Assembly: GCA_964480705.1 (NCBI GenBank)
Contig: CAYZPC010000006.1
Coordinates: 1 to 58,215 of the forward strand
DNA from: VGJJ01 sp964480705
GTDB taxonomy: Archaea; Iainarchaeota; Iainarchaeia; Iainarchaeales; VGJJ01
DNA length: 58,215 nt
Direction of reading: 5' to 3'
The notes beneath the pieces are model-generated. The model saw only the letters and a program-made list of their open reading frames with translations, searched no databases and was not told the origin of the DNA. The position numbers and the translations under genes were made by a program. Numbering within the stretch: the first letter of the stretch is position 1; each line of letters starts with the position of its first letter. Of the stretch, positions 41,757-50,410 are shown in pieces.

Positions 41757-42526
41757 TGGGCCTCATCGAATTTTTCCACGGAAAAGCCTTTTCGGAATTG
41801 CACAAATCCCTTTCGAAGAAATTCCTCGAAAACGCCCACTACTTGTGCGCCATGTCAAGTTCGGACAAACGTCTCGTTGAGAGTGAGCTCCCCGGAAAGA
41901 AAGTAGAATTCTGGATTGAACCCCCGTATTCCAATCCCGCATCTGAGGCAAAAGTTTTTACTAAAAAAGAATCCCGCAAATGGTTAGGTGTGAAGGATGA
42001 CATCATTCTCTTCTTCGGGTTCATCCGGCCGTACAAGGGTTTGCTCTATTTGATTCGCGCCATGCCCAAAATTATTGAAAAGAAACCCAACACCAAATTA
42101 ATTATTCAAGGCGTTTTTTGGAAGGACCGGCAAAAGTATTTTGATGAAATTGAAAAATTAAATTTGAAAGAACACATCATCATCCGCGAAGGATACGTGG
42201 CGGGAGACGACCGCGCGCGCGTATTTTATTCCGCGGACGTGGTGGTGATGCCTTATTTGAACATTTCCGAATCGGCCATTATTCCTCTCTCGTGGGGATT
42301 TGGCGTTCCCGTGATTTGCACCGCGGTGGGGGGAAACGTGGATTGGATTACGGATGGAAAAGAGGGATATTTGACTCCGCCTCGCGATCCGGAAGCGTTA
42401 GCCGATGCAGTGCTGAATTATTATTCAAAAAAAATGGACAAACCCTTCAAAGAACACATGAAGAAACGCATGAAAGAAATTGCGTGGTCGGAAAAGCAAG
42501 AGCGCGTCGTGCTCGGCAATTTTTGA
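41756..42526 (+). pseudogene. Family 4 glycosyltransferase, C-terminal half of a split gene
   Basis: This 256-residue ORF carries the nucleotide-sugar half of the GT4 enzyme: ENAHYLCAMSSSDKRLVE, ILFFGFIRPYKGLLYLI, IREGYVAGDDRARVFYSADV and SESAIIPLSWGFGVPVI. Its ATG overlaps the stop of the N-terminal half (TAATG). No promoter or SD of its own is evident. Sequence conservation across the break looks good, so the event is recent or the frameshift is tolerated. Confidence 0.75.
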
Positions 42527-42580
42527 TTAGCAATAATACGACTATTTTTCATCGTACAATCTTCGATTTGAGACAAGAGA

Positions 42581-42586
42581 TTAAAT
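42581..42586 (+). promoter_or_regulatory. TATA box for leaderless aminotransferase gene
   Basis: TTAAAT is centred 26.5 bp upstream of the ATG at 42610, the same spacing as at secE and at the divergent promoter at 44.48 kb. Confidence 0.55.
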
Positions 42587-42609
42587 GCGTATAGCCCCAT
42601 TCATCTTTC

Positions 42610-43707
42610 ATGGACATGATTCCCGTCACGCAATATACGGAAGCCGGCAATGAAATGAAGTACCTTAAGCAGGTCATCGATTCCAAATGGCTGGGCGGAG
42701 GGCCCTGGGTTGAGAAATTTGAGAAATTGTTCGCCAATTATTGCAACGTCAAACACGCCAGCGCGACATCGAATGGGACGAATGCACTCTACTTGATTTT
42801 GAAAGCCCTTGACATTAAGCATGGAGATGAGGTCATTGTACCCGATAACACGTTCATCACCCCCGCGAGCATGACCTTACACGCAGGAGCAAAACCCGTG
42901 CTCGTGGATGTGCAGCCGGACACGTTTAACATGGACCCCGCACTCGTGGAAAAAGCTATTACACCTAAAACAAAAGCTATTATTCCCGTGCACTTGCTCG
43001 GCCACCCTGCGGACATGGATGAAATAAATGAAATTGCGGCTAAGCACAATATTGCCGTGATTGAAGACGCGGCCGAAGCGCACGGCGCGTTATACAAAAA
43101 GAAGAAAGCCGGTTCCCTTGCTCCCATTTCTTTTTTTAGTTTCTATGGAAACAAAACCATCACCAGCGGAGAAGGAGGAATGATTCTCTCCAATGATGCA
43201 TCGTTTATCGAAAAGTGCAATCTCATCCGCGGACACGGAATGAGACCCGAAAAAAGATACTGGCATGAGGTGTTGGGATACAATTACCGCATGACCGATT
43301 TGCAGGCCGCAGTGGGAGTGGCACAGTTTGAAAAAATTGACACGTTTTTAACACGGAAAAAAGAAATTGCTACGCTGTATGGAAAACACTTGTCAAATGT
43401 AAAAGGAATTGTTCTTCCGACCGTGCGGCCGTACGCCACGCACTCGTATTGGATGTATCAGATTATGGTCACGAAAGAATTTCCTTTGACGCGCGACGAG
43501 TTGGCTGTTGAGTTGAAGAAAAAAAATATTGACACACGCCGCGCATTCTATCCCGCGCATGTACAGCCTCCGTATTTACAGAAAGGAAGTTTTCCAAATA
43601 CGAATTATTGCTCCGAAAATGGTCTCATGATTCCCATGGGGGCTAATTTGACAGACGAGCAGGTATTGCACGTTAGCCAATCCATTCGAGACATCGCAGG
43701 CAAGTAA
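42610..43707 (+). CDS. DegT/DnrJ/EryC1/StrS sugar aminotransferase
   Basis: A PLP-dependent enzyme that transaminates a keto sugar nucleotide. The 365-residue protein has ATSNGTNALYLILKAL (phosphate loop), VIEDAAEAHGALY (Asp that binds the PLP nitrogen) and FYGNKTITSGEGGM, where the Lys carries PLP, and YNYRMTDLQAAVG. It resembles GDP-perosamine-synthase and 4-keto-6-deoxy-sugar aminotransferase subfamilies. With RmlA and RmlB just upstream, a dTDP-4-amino-4,6-dideoxyhexose is the likely product (inference). Confidence 0.92.
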   Translation: MDMIPVTQYTEAGNEMKYLKQVIDSKWLGGGPWVEKFEKLFANYCNVKHASATSNGTNALYLILKALDIKHGDEVIVPDNTFITPASMTLHAGAKPVLVDVQPDTFNMDPALVEKAITPKTKAIIPVHLLGHPADMDEINEIAAKHNIAVIEDAAEAHGALYKKKKAGSLAPISFFSFYGNKTITSGEGGMILSNDASFIEKCNLIRGHGMRPEKRYWHEVLGYNYRMTDLQAAVGVAQFEKIDTFLTRKKEIATLYGKHLSNVKGIVLPTVRPYATHSYWMYQIMVTKEFPLTRDELAVELKKKNIDTRRAFYPAHVQPPYLQKGSFPNTNYCSENGLMIPMGANLTDEQVLHVSQSIRDIAGK

Positions 43708-43719
43708 ATATTTTGAATC

Positions 43720-44451
43720 TTATTTTTTCTTTTGTGCGAGTGCAATGAAATTGCTCCCCATCGAGGGGCGAAGGCAAAAAAGATGTTCTAATGGCCACAA
43801 TACTTTTGGAAAACCCGTGTCAAATATTGCAGATTGAACGGTTTTAATCGTGAAACCATGCATTTTCAAAATATCTCTAAGTGCATCAAATGTGAAGACT
43901 CGGATGTGTCCTACCGGCGTCATTCTTTTTTTGAATGATTTCCAAATTCCCGCACCAACGGAGGAGTCAATAGTACTATATTCCACTGGAATGGGTTGAA
44001 CGCCACCCAGCATGAGTATTCGATTATACCACGCAAGCAGGTTAGGTGTAGTCAAAATCAAGTGACCATCTTCTTTCAGGATGCGGAAGCACTCTTGTAT
44101 GAAATGATCGGGATTAACCATGTGTTCTAGGACTTCGCCGCAGTATACAATATCAAATTCCTTGTCGTTGTATGGAAATGATTTATTCGTGTCTGCAAAA
44201 ATAACATCCAATTTTTTAGACTGACATTTTTTGACGTATCCTTTTGAAAAATCACACCCTTTTGCGGGGATACCATTTTCTTGTAATTTGAGTAAAAATT
44301 TTCCCTCTCCGCATCCAATATCAACGACTTTATTGCCGGTCTGGTAAATATGTTGAATTAACTTTAACGATAATTTTTCACGATGTAATAATGGGTCATT
44401 TTGACTAATATTGACGAGGGGATCCGAGTAGTAATCGATTGATTCCGTCAT
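43720..44451 (-). CDS. Class I SAM-dependent methyltransferase, leaderless
   Basis: A 243-residue methyltransferase with VVDIGCGEGKFLLKL, AKGCDFSKGYV, IVYCGEVLEHMVNPDHF and a C-terminal lid. The sequence is AT-richer than genes to its left. Its start lies 26.5 bp from the centre of a palindromic CTTTAAAG shared with the divergent membrane-protein gene, so both should be leaderless and fire from one TBP site. The substrate is unknown. Confidence 0.86.
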   Translation of the reverse strand: MTESIDYYSDPLVNISQNDPLLHREKLSLKLIQHIYQTGNKVVDIGCGEGKFLLKLQENGIPAKGCDFSKGYVKKCQSKKLDVIFADTNKSFPYNDKEFDIVYCGEVLEHMVNPDHFIQECFRILKEDGHLILTTPNLLAWYNRILMLGGVQPIPVEYSTIDSSVGAGIWKSFKKRMTPVGHIRVFTFDALRDILKMHGFTIKTVQSAIFDTGFPKVLWPLEHLFCLRPSMGSNFIALAQKKK

Positions 44452-44473
44452 TGTACTATTGGGAAAACAAGGT

Positions 44474-44481
44474 CTTTAAAG
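44474..44481. promoter_or_regulatory. Symmetric bidirectional TATA box CTTTAAAG
   Basis: This perfect palindrome lies exactly midway between the start codons at 44451 (minus) and 44504 (plus); each is 26.5 bp from its centre, with 22 bp between box and ATG on both sides. No other TATA candidate exists in the 52-bp gap. The flanking sequences are not palindromic, so direction could be set by BRE or initiator differences. Confidence 0.7.
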
Positions 44482-44503
44482 GAAGTCGAGGGAATTCGTC
44501 CTT

Positions 44504-46153
44504 ATGGCTGAATCCCCTGTAATTGCACACGCGTTTTGGATTTTTGTATTTTTGGCCCTTCTTAGTGTAATTTCGTATTGGGTGGGGGGATTAACATTAG
44601 ATAGTGTCCTACTCATTGCGCTTACGATTGGTGGTGTAGTCTATTTACATCGTCGATATTCCCATTCGGTAAATTCTATTTTTAGCGAACTTCCTCTTCT
44701 CGTCTGGGTGACGGGACTCATATTAGTTGGTCTCACAAGTTATTCGCTTTTGTTTATTCATCCCTACTATGACGCATCGGCTGACCCCTTGCACACAATG
44801 AATGTTCGTGTTCTAGCTAACTCAACCACGTTGCCAGACACGTATGCTCCATATTCTGATGTTCCTCTTTCTTATCCCTTGGGTTTTCACCTTGCGATGG
44901 TCCCTTTAGTTCGTGGACTATCATTCATTCCGGATTACCAAATTCTCTGGGCAGCCGGTTTACTGTTCGTATTTTTTTATCCTATTTTTTTGTATTATTT
45001 TTTGCATAAGCTCACGGCAAACTCTCAATTGTCATCAATAGCTGTGCTTCTCCTCCTTGGGACGAAGACAATATTCTACAATGTTTTTACGGGGCTATAC
45101 CCGTGGCTCCTGGCTGCTGATCTAGTGCTGCTGGCGTGGTTATTTTCGATAAACCGTCATCCTCTCGCATTTGTTTTTTGGCCAGCCGTGTTTGTCGTGC
45201 ACCCAGCCATTGGCGCGTATGGTGTTGCTGCGTATGTGTTGTATATCTTTTTTTTCAACCAAACTTGGCGCGCGATATTGCCAATAGTGGGTGGGTTGGT
45301 CATTGCGCTACCTGCGTTGCCCGCGTATTTAGCAACGTTCAACACGTCATTCGGAACAAACCTCCCTGGCAGCGGAATGGTACCCGCTGTCTCTATGGCT
45401 GGTTTAGCCAAGCTTAGTTATTTGCTTATTCCCTGGATAGGTATTGTCCCTGTGGGATTAGCAGTGGTTTCTATAATCTTGGGTGCGAGGAATTATTTTA
45501 TCCATTCGCGAAGAGTATTTTATTTTTTTGCGGCTAACATTATTGTTGCAGGAATTGCTTTCCTTTTCTTTGCAGCAAAAGGGAGTGCGCTTGACAACAA
45601 AATGGTAGAATGGGCTACTGTTGCTGCGCTCGGCATTTTTGCATCAACTGGACATTGGGTGCAGCGTATTCCAAAAGAATTGTTGCAATATGTTCCCATT
45701 ATTCTCGCGGCACTCTGTCTTATTTTCTTTTTTACTGCATCAACTATCACGCATTATCGAATGGGTTCGAAAATTGATGCAGACGGTGCAGCGTTTGCTG
45801 CACAGTTTAAGGAACTGGATGATCGCCCTGCGCGAGTATTTTATTTCAGTAAATATCCTGCAAAAATTTCTCAATATTCGAACAAAATACCCTATGATAT
45901 TACTCAACAGTATTTTGTCTCCCTCATTGGTATACAACACGCAAATTATGAAAAAGATCCTGTGGCGGTGGAAGCATATTCTCGTGCCGCACTACGGAAA
46001 AAAATACTTGATGAAAACTGTTTTACCTGTGCATTAGAAACGGATTCTGATTACGTGGTGGTGGATTCGAGGTATTATGCCCTCAATAGTTCCCAAGAGC
46101 CATTGTTGCGTGTTGGTGCTTATTCGCTCTATTCAACGAAAGGTCGCACGTGA
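44504..46153 (+). CDS. Polytopic membrane protein, possible GT-C glycosyltransferase
   Basis: The 549-residue protein has about a dozen hydrophobic helices over residues 8-420 and a small C-terminal extracytoplasmic domain. The loop after the third or fourth helix reads HPYYDASADPLHTMN, with acidic residues placed like the catalytic Asp of GT-C enzymes. I cannot name a family. Leaderless start at 44504. It heads the block continuing into the GT2, flippase and GT4 genes. Confidence 0.75.
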   Translation: MAESPVIAHAFWIFVFLALLSVISYWVGGLTLDSVLLIALTIGGVVYLHRRYSHSVNSIFSELPLLVWVTGLILVGLTSYSLLFIHPYYDASADPLHTMNVRVLANSTTLPDTYAPYSDVPLSYPLGFHLAMVPLVRGLSFIPDYQILWAAGLLFVFFYPIFLYYFLHKLTANSQLSSIAVLLLLGTKTIFYNVFTGLYPWLLAADLVLLAWLFSINRHPLAFVFWPAVFVVHPAIGAYGVAAYVLYIFFFNQTWRAILPIVGGLVIALPALPAYLATFNTSFGTNLPGSGMVPAVSMAGLAKLSYLLIPWIGIVPVGLAVVSIILGARNYFIHSRRVFYFFAANIIVAGIAFLFFAAKGSALDNKMVEWATVAALGIFASTGHWVQRIPKELLQYVPIILAALCLIFFFTASTITHYRMGSKIDADGAAFAAQFKELDDRPARVFYFSKYPAKISQYSNKIPYDITQQYFVSLIGIQHANYEKDPVAVEAYSRAALRKKILDENCFTCALETDSDYVVVDSRYYALNSSQEPLLRVGAYSLYSTKGRT

Positions 46154-46162
46154 GGTGTGAAA

Positions 46163-46990
46163 ATGGTTTTGTATTCCATTATCATTCCAGCGTACAATGA
46201 AGGAAAGATAATTCTTCGAACGCTCGAAGATTATTATCGGGAATTTCGTGACCGAGCGGAGATAATTGTTGTAGTAAACGGCAGTACCGATAACACCTAT
46301 GTGGTTTCTCAGAAATATGCTAAAGGAAAAAAACAAATTAAAGTCGTCAATTTTCCGGCAGCCATTGGAAAGGGTGGAGCTGTGATTGAAGGATTCAAAC
46401 TCGCGAAGGGCGACTTTATCGGATTCGTTGATGCAGACGGGTCAACTTCCGCTAGCGAGTTTTCGCGGCTCGCACAATCAATCGGTAATGCTGATGGCGT
46501 TATTGCTTCTCGATGGGTGAAAGATGCTCATGTGGTTGTTCCACAACCATTCGAACGAAAAGTTGCCGGCCGTGTGTTTAATTTCCTAGTAAGGTTGCTT
46601 TTTCAATTACCTTATCATGATACGCAGTGTGGTGCAAAATTGTTTTCCAAAAAAGCAATCACCGATATCCTCCCCCGCATCGGCATTACTGATTGGGCGT
46701 TTGACATCGATATACTATTCTTACTCAGACAAAGAGGGTATGTAATTGTCGAAACTCCGACCGTTTGGACTGACCGTTCGGCATCAAATTTGAACTTAAA
46801 GAATGCGTCGATTAAAATGTTTTTTGCTGTTGCTCGGCTCCGTTTAATTTATTCTCCAATTCAAAAATATTACATGTTTTTTCGACCAATCACGACACGC
46901 ATATATCGATATTGTAAATCCCTTGCCAGCACTTATCCTTCCACTAAAAAAGAATCAACTAGGTCACCTCCCGGGGGGAGTGCGTCATGA
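46163..46990 (+). CDS. Dolichol-phosphate glucosyltransferase-like GT2 protein
   Basis: The 275-residue enzyme resembles the Alg5/DPM1 group: SIIIPAYNEGKIILRTLEDY, VVNGSTDNTY, the metal site FVDADGSTS, YHDTQCGAKLF and GITDWAFDIDILFL, a segment typical of Alg5-like proteins. No strong C-terminal membrane span is present. The ATG at 46163 has GAGGTG five bases upstream, better than the GTG at 46157. The C-terminal end overlaps the flippase ATG. Confidence 0.88.
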   Translation: MVLYSIIIPAYNEGKIILRTLEDYYREFRDRAEIIVVVNGSTDNTYVVSQKYAKGKKQIKVVNFPAAIGKGGAVIEGFKLAKGDFIGFVDADGSTSASEFSRLAQSIGNADGVIASRWVKDAHVVVPQPFERKVAGRVFNFLVRLLFQLPYHDTQCGAKLFSKKAITDILPRIGITDWAFDIDILFLLRQRGYVIVETPTVWTDRSASNLNLKNASIKMFFAVARLRLIYSPIQKYYMFFRPITTRIYRYCKSLASTYPSTKKESTRSPPGGSAS

Positions 46991-48237
46991 AACTGTTGCA
47001 TCGTGCTGTTCAAAATAATTATTTCCGCCACTCTTTCGTGATGGCTGCTGCTTATGCTACTGCTGCAGCACTCGGATTCCTTTTTTGGATGATTGCTGCT
47101 AATCGATTTAGCCCTGAAGTGGTGGGAGAAGGACAATTTATTATTTCTGCTATGACTGCAATTTCTGCTGTCTCACTACTTGGCTTCAATGTGTCGTTGA
47201 TGCACTATTTTCCGCGCGAGCAAGGAAAAATGAATCTGTTCAGCACGTGCTTACTGACTTCACTTGGAATCGCATTTTGCTTATCTGTGTTGTTCTTGTT
47301 ATTTTTGCCACACCTTGGCGATTTTCCTCGAATGACTGGAATTGATTTTTCTATATTATTTATTTTTTCTACTCTGATGTGGACAATGGGCATCATGCTT
47401 GAAACAGCTTACACTGCAATGCAACAAACTGTGCATGTTTTGGGAAGAAATGTGCTATTGGGATTTGGAAAAATCATTGGATTATTTTGGTGGCAGGGCA
47501 GCAGTGTATTATTTGTTTCCTGGGGGCTGTCTGCCGCGCTGACCAATGCTGCATCTGGTATTCGTGAAATTTTTCGCGGCCGCGCTAAAGCCTTTCGCGT
47601 GGAATGGTCATATTCCACGCTAAAAAAAATAGGCAGATTGTCTCTCAGTGACTATGTTGCATGGAGCTTTCCTTTCGTGTCACTTTTCATATTACTGAGT
47701 CTGATTAATTATTTCGGCACTCCTTATGATGCGGGATTATTTTCAATACCCTGGAGTGTGGCGAATATTCTATTCATGATTTCTTTCACTGTTACTCAAG
47801 TTTTTATTGGTGAAGCGTCTCGTTCACAGACTGATTTCAAATTATTGCTCAAATATGCCCTCATGTTTTCGTCAGTAATTTGGGCTGGGAGTGTTTTATT
47901 GGGATTATTTTCTGTTCCAATTCTATTGCTTTTTGGAGAAACATACGCATTAGCGAGCGATTTATTTAGTATACTACTCGCGTCTGTTATTCCTGTTTCA
48001 GTCATTAATATTTTTGTAATCATCCAGAATCTGCGCAATAAATCAACATCGCTTTTCTTGTTTAATGCTTTTAGGCTATTCATCCTTGTGTTCGCGGCCG
48101 GGTTGCTTATTCCATCTTTAGGGATTATTGGTGCTGGGTGGGCGTGGCTCATCAGTAATCTTGCTGTTGTTCCTTTTGCAATCTATCGCATGAGGACTCT
48201 TACACAAAAAAATTTACGTAGCGAGGCAGCAGTATGA
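46987..48237 (+). CDS. Polysaccharide/oligosaccharide flippase (Wzx-like, copy 2)
   Basis: A 416-residue polytopic protein with about 12 helices, starting HSFVMAAAYATAAALGFLFWMIAANRFSP in pieces typical of the Polysacc_synt family (first-helix Ala/Gly-rich and an NRFSPEVVGEG turn). It should export a lipid-linked glycan. It is only distantly like the flippase at 22.3 kb, so the locus may serve two glycans. ATGA overlaps on both sides couple it to the GT2 and GT4 genes. Confidence 0.87.
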   Translation: MKLLHRAVQNNYFRHSFVMAAAYATAAALGFLFWMIAANRFSPEVVGEGQFIISAMTAISAVSLLGFNVSLMHYFPREQGKMNLFSTCLLTSLGIAFCLSVLFLLFLPHLGDFPRMTGIDFSILFIFSTLMWTMGIMLETAYTAMQQTVHVLGRNVLLGFGKIIGLFWWQGSSVLFVSWGLSAALTNAASGIREIFRGRAKAFRVEWSYSTLKKIGRLSLSDYVAWSFPFVSLFILLSLINYFGTPYDAGLFSIPWSVANILFMISFTVTQVFIGEASRSQTDFKLLLKYALMFSSVIWAGSVLLGLFSVPILLLFGETYALASDLFSILLASVIPVSVINIFVIIQNLRNKSTSLFLFNAFRLFILVFAAGLLIPSLGIIGAGWAWLISNLAVVPFAIYRMRTLTQKNLRSEAAV

Positions 48238-49319
48238 ACATATTGTTCATGGCGTGGCGCGATAAATCTAACCCAACGATGGGGGGTGCAGAAATATCAA
48301 GGCACGAAATTGCCAAATATTTTGTGGAAAAAGGACACCACGTCACTCTTTTGACGTCTCGTTTTCCGGGATCTGTGCCTCGTGAAGTGAAAGACGGTTA
48401 CACAATTATCCGTACGACGGGTATTCATACCGTTTACGTGAGTGCTGCACTCTACTATTTGATGCACTTTCGTGGAAAATTTGATTTTATTATCGATGAA
48501 ATGAACGGGATTCCGTTTTTCACTCCTCTGTATACTCGGACGCCCAAAGCATTGTATATTCATCATGTCGTTGGAGACGTGTGGCATCATGAATTTCCTC
48601 GACCAGTGTCTGATATTTTAAAGCTGGCTGAAAAATTATTTTTACGTTTATATTCTAGAGAACACGTCATTACTGTGTCTGAGTCAACTGAATCCGATTT
48701 GCGTGTTAATGGTCTGTTAAAGGTGCATAAAATAATGAATGGTATTAGCACAATTCCGCTGAAAAAAGTACCTGCAAAAAAGGAGAATCATTTCGTATTT
48801 GTTGGGAGATTAAAGCCTGCTAAACAAGTGGAGCACGCGATGATGGCTATGAAGCTATATCTTCGCGATTATCCTGATGCCACGCTGGACATTGTGGGAA
48901 CTGGCGATCCAGCTTATGTGTCAAGCATAAAGAGGCTTGCTCTTGAGATTGGAATCGAAAAAAGCATCCGATTTCACGGTTTTCTTCCAAATAAGGAGCG
49001 CGATAAACTTGTGTCTGAGGCAATTGCAATAATTGTTCCATCTGAGCGAGAGGGATGGGGGTTAATTGTGATAGAGGCAAATGCGATGGGCACCCCTGCT
49101 GTTGGGTATAACACTGTTGGTCTGCGCGAATCAATACTTGACGGGAAAACGGGTTATCTCGCTAAGCGAAATGATGTGAATGATTTGTTTGTTCAAATGA
49201 CAAAGGTTCGAAAGACTTATCCTTCGATTGCGGCTAAGGCTTTGGAGTATAGTCGCAAATTTACTTGGGAAAGAATGGCACGTGAAATGGAGAAAAATAT
49301 TTTACACATACTAAAATAA
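48234..49319 (+). CDS. Family 4 glycosyltransferase
   Basis: The 361-residue GT-B enzyme has ILFMAWRDKSNPTMGGAEI at the N terminus, IHHVVGDVWHHEF, VITVSESTESDL, FVFVGRLKPAKQVEHAM and the EX7E motif in PSEREGWGLIVIEANAMG. Its ATG overlaps the flippase stop. It is the last plus-strand gene of the glycan locus and faces the convergent LPG-synthase-TM gene. Confidence 0.9.
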   Translation: MNILFMAWRDKSNPTMGGAEISRHEIAKYFVEKGHHVTLLTSRFPGSVPREVKDGYTIIRTTGIHTVYVSAALYYLMHFRGKFDFIIDEMNGIPFFTPLYTRTPKALYIHHVVGDVWHHEFPRPVSDILKLAEKLFLRLYSREHVITVSESTESDLRVNGLLKVHKIMNGISTIPLKKVPAKKENHFVFVGRLKPAKQVEHAMMAMKLYLRDYPDATLDIVGTGDPAYVSSIKRLALEIGIEKSIRFHGFLPNKERDKLVSEAIAIIVPSEREGWGLIVIEANAMGTPAVGYNTVGLRESILDGKTGYLAKRNDVNDLFVQMTKVRKTYPSIAAKALEYSRKFTWERMAREMEKNILHILK

Positions 49320-49348
49320 TGGTCGCTCAAAAAAGATAATTAATTAGT

Positions 49349-50338
49349 CTATTCCTTTTTTCCAAAACCCGCAAACAATAGTTTCAATTCTCCCTTAATG
49401 GGAATGGGTTTGCGGTTGAAGAAATAGGCTCCAATCGTGAACCCGGGAATGTATCCTAATGCAAAATACATGAGGGAGAACACCACGGCCGTTTCCGCGG
49501 GAACTCCGAGGAGGCCAAGCATGAATACTGCAACAATTTCTCGTGTGCCAATGCCTAATACTCCGATGGGAATAATCTCCATGAGCGAGAGAATAGGAAT
49601 AATCGCCAGCGCGACCACCCATTCTAATGGAAGGCGCAGGGATTGAAATAAAAACCACCCAAATGTCACGGAAATAATCCACGTTCCTAAACTTAACAAA
49701 ATTGCCAAGAGAACATTCGGCCACTTTTTGCGCAAATCGGGAATCGCATCATAGAATTCTTTTCCATTCTTTATTGCGAATGCGCGCAATTTGGGCGGGA
49801 GAAAGCGAGCAAACAAATGAAAGAGAGAGCGGGCAATACTGCGATTGAGCGCGGCGTACAATCCAATTACTCCTGCGGCGAGAAGAATGAGAATAAACTC
49901 CATGGAAAGAAAAGTAATCCCTTGCGATTGCGAAAGAATTGTTACCCCCAATGCGGCAAAGAGCATGAGGGTGAGTACATCCATCGCGCGGTCAATCAAC
50001 ACTGCCAGTGTGCCGCGACCCAAACCAATTTGGTCTTTCACATATGCGGCGCGGACAAAATCACCCAATCTGCCTGGAGTGGCGATGCTGATGAAGAAAC
50101 CAATGAAAAGAAGTCGCACCGAATTGGCAAATGAAATTTTTCCATGGAGTGCGGAAACAATGCTCTGCCACTTGAATGCTTTAAGGGCAATCAGCACCAC
50201 CCACGCGATAGCAGAAACACCAATCCAGTAGGGATCCGATGTGAGAAACGCGTGCGCGAGCGCGGACCAATTAAGCTGGGTAATGGCAATATACACGATG
50301 ATAGCAGTGAAGACTAATGTAATTGTAGAAACTTTCAT
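49349..50338 (-). CDS. LPG-synthase-TM family membrane protein (flippase-like, copy 2)
   Basis: The 329-residue protein has about eight transmembrane helices and the family's characteristic FFISIATPGRLGDFVRAAYV segment, DRAMDVLTLML and a late IPIGVLGIGTREIVAVFML. These mark it as UPF0104/LPG-synthase transmembrane type and nearer the typical family than the copy at 34.1 kb. It sits downstream of the HtpX gene on the minus strand with a 72-bp gap. Confidence 0.88.
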   Translation of the reverse strand: MKVSTITLVFTAIIVYIAITQLNWSALAHAFLTSDPYWIGVSAIAWVVLIALKAFKWQSIVSALHGKISFANSVRLLFIGFFISIATPGRLGDFVRAAYVKDQIGLGRGTLAVLIDRAMDVLTLMLFAALGVTILSQSQGITFLSMEFILILLAAGVIGLYAALNRSIARSLFHLFARFLPPKLRAFAIKNGKEFYDAIPDLRKKWPNVLLAILLSLGTWIISVTFGWFLFQSLRLPLEWVVALAIIPILSLMEIIPIGVLGIGTREIVAVFMLGLLGVPAETAVVFSLMYFALGYIPGFTIGAYFFNRKPIPIKGELKLLFAGFGKKE

Positions 50339-50410
50339 ATGCAGGAGAAACCCACTCCGTAATTAAAAACCGTCCGGGCGACGCGCGAAGTGAAAGGGCG
50401 ATTTCCCCTC

